DNA of 5,857 bases from positions 1 through 5,857 of the forward strand of contig CAKQMM010000080.1 in assembly GCA_934254755.1 (NCBI GenBank), given 5' to 3'. This DNA comes from an uncultured Clostridia bacterium. Lineage in GTDB: Bacteria; Bacillota; Clostridia; Christensenellales; Borkfalkiaceae. Shown here one piece after another: positions 5,164-5,857 of this stretch. The position numbers and the translations under genes were made by a program. The notes below the pieces were generated by a model. That model made no database searches. It was not told where the DNA came from and saw only the letters and a program-made list of their open reading frames with translations. The stretch's first letter is position 1. Each line of letters begins with the position of its first letter.

Positions 5164-5857
5164 ACGCAAAAACAGAAGTATGGTACGAAGGGCTTCCGCT
5201 CGGCAACGGTTTGACGGGGAGTTTGGTGTACGGTTCGAGCCCCCTTAAAATTACCGTAGACAGGACGGATTTATGGGACTTGCGCCCCAACGAAACTACC
5301 CTTGAAAGCGGTTTTAATTACGAAAATTTAGTAAAGCTGTCTTTAAGCGACAAAAAAAAAGATTGGAAAGAGCGGGAGCGGCTTTTTGAAGACGTTTTTA
5401 TGGGCAAGCCCTATCCGTCGAAAATAACGGCGGGGCATATCGAGTTAAAGTTTGCGGGCAACCTGAAACACATCCGCTATTCGCTCGATTTAGATAACGC
5501 TTGCATAACCGTTACGGACGGCGAAGAGCCGCTTGCCGAAATTTTTATGTCGGGTAAAGTGAACGTCGGCGTTATACGCTGCTTTAAAAAGTGCGAGGTC
5601 GCTTTCCACGTCCCCGCGTATTTATCCGGCAAACCGAAAGGAAAGTCGGGAATCGGCAACAGCGCGGCTAACTTGTCGCTGGCGTACCCCGAAGCCGTTT
5701 ACCGTAAAAACGGCGCGTTTTGCTGGTATGAACAGCCGACCCGTACCGACTATTCTTTCGGAATAGTAACTTACGAAACGAACGGAGTGATTTATTATGC
5801 TCTCGTCACGACCGACGACGATCGCGACTATATCGCTTACGGAAAAAACATGCTTAA
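5151..5857 (+). CDS. N-terminal part of a GH95-like glycoside hydrolase (3' truncated by window)
   Basis: The frame starting at ATG 5151 stays open to the window edge and gives 235 residues. Residues 11-28 read WYEGLPLGNGLTGSLVYG, the hallmark opening of the GH95/GH65-type N-terminal beta-sandwich domain, followed by VDRTDLWDLRP (36-46) where typical GH95 fucosidases have a motif like LNEDTLWSG. GH95 enzymes remove alpha-1,2-fucose or alpha-L-galactose. Their catalytic residues lie in the later (alpha/alpha)6 domain, which is not in the window, so activity cannot be judged. No signal peptide is present, so the protein is probably cytoplasmic. The start overlaps the GH112 gene by 13 bases with no good Shine-Dalgarno site, which suggests coupled translation. 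It is the earliest in-frame ATG, and the conserved motif begins only ten residues later. A run of nine A (5352-5360) is in frame as Lys codons. Confidence 0.78.
   Translation, partial: MDKINAKTEVWYEGLPLGNGLTGSLVYGSSPLKITVDRTDLWDLRPNETTLESGFNYENLVKLSLSDKKKDWKERERLFEDVFMGKPYPSKITAGHIELKFAGNLKHIRYSLDLDNACITVTDGEEPLAEIFMSGKVNVGVIRCFKKCEVAFHVPAYLSGKPKGKSGIGNSAANLSLAYPEAVYRKNGAFCWYEQPTRTDYSFGIVTYETNGVIYYALVTTDDDRDYIAYGKNML

Noticed and set aside
5352..5360. Programmed frameshift at a run of nine A
   Set aside because: The GH95-like frame continues intact on both sides in the same phase. The run simply encodes Lys codons, and no downstream stimulatory structure is evident.

Overview
The window looks like part of a carbohydrate-use locus from a gut-type Firmicute, most likely a clostridium-like organism (Christensenellales would fit, but this is a guess). 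The reasons are BspA-like leucine-rich-repeat surface proteins with an aromatic C-terminal tail, a GH112 phosphorylase of the gut Clostridia/Bifidobacterium kind, AGGAG-type Shine-Dalgarno sites, and moderate-GC codon use mixing gcg/cgc/gac with tta/ata/aaa. All supported genes lie on the + strand.

Layout. Positions 1-247 are the 3' end of one leucine-rich-repeat protein gene. Positions 248-674 are noncoding. They hold two direct copies (283-371 and 441-525) and one inverted copy (about 377-406) of a dispersed repeat, then a strong hairpin with a T-tract (606-656) just ahead of the next gene. From 675 to the right edge run four tightly packed genes with overlaps of 7, 4 and 13 bases: a leucine-rich-repeat lipoprotein (675-1688), a GH28-like right-handed beta-helix protein (1682-3007), a GH112 beta-galactoside phosphorylase (3004-5163), and the N-terminal third or so of a GH95-like glycoside hydrolase (5151 to beyond 5857).

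How they may work together (inference). The lipoprotein carries the only export signal among the genes whose start is visible. The other three lack signal peptides and should act in the cytoplasm. The overlaps suggest one polycistronic, translationally coupled unit. A plausible scheme is that an oligosaccharide is imported whole, trimmed by the beta-helix and GH95-like enzymes (uronic acid, fucose or galactose caps), and its beta-galactosyl core is then split with phosphate by GH112 to give galactose 1-phosphate. The substrate could be host mucin or milk glycans (galacto-N-biose or lacto-N-biose) or a galactosyl-rhamnose unit from rhamnogalacturonan. Residues around the GH112 acceptor site resemble what I recall of the bifidobacterial lacto-N-biose enzyme, while the GH28-like neighbour leans towards pectin, so the question stays open. 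No transporter, regulator, RNA gene, CRISPR array or transposase is visible.
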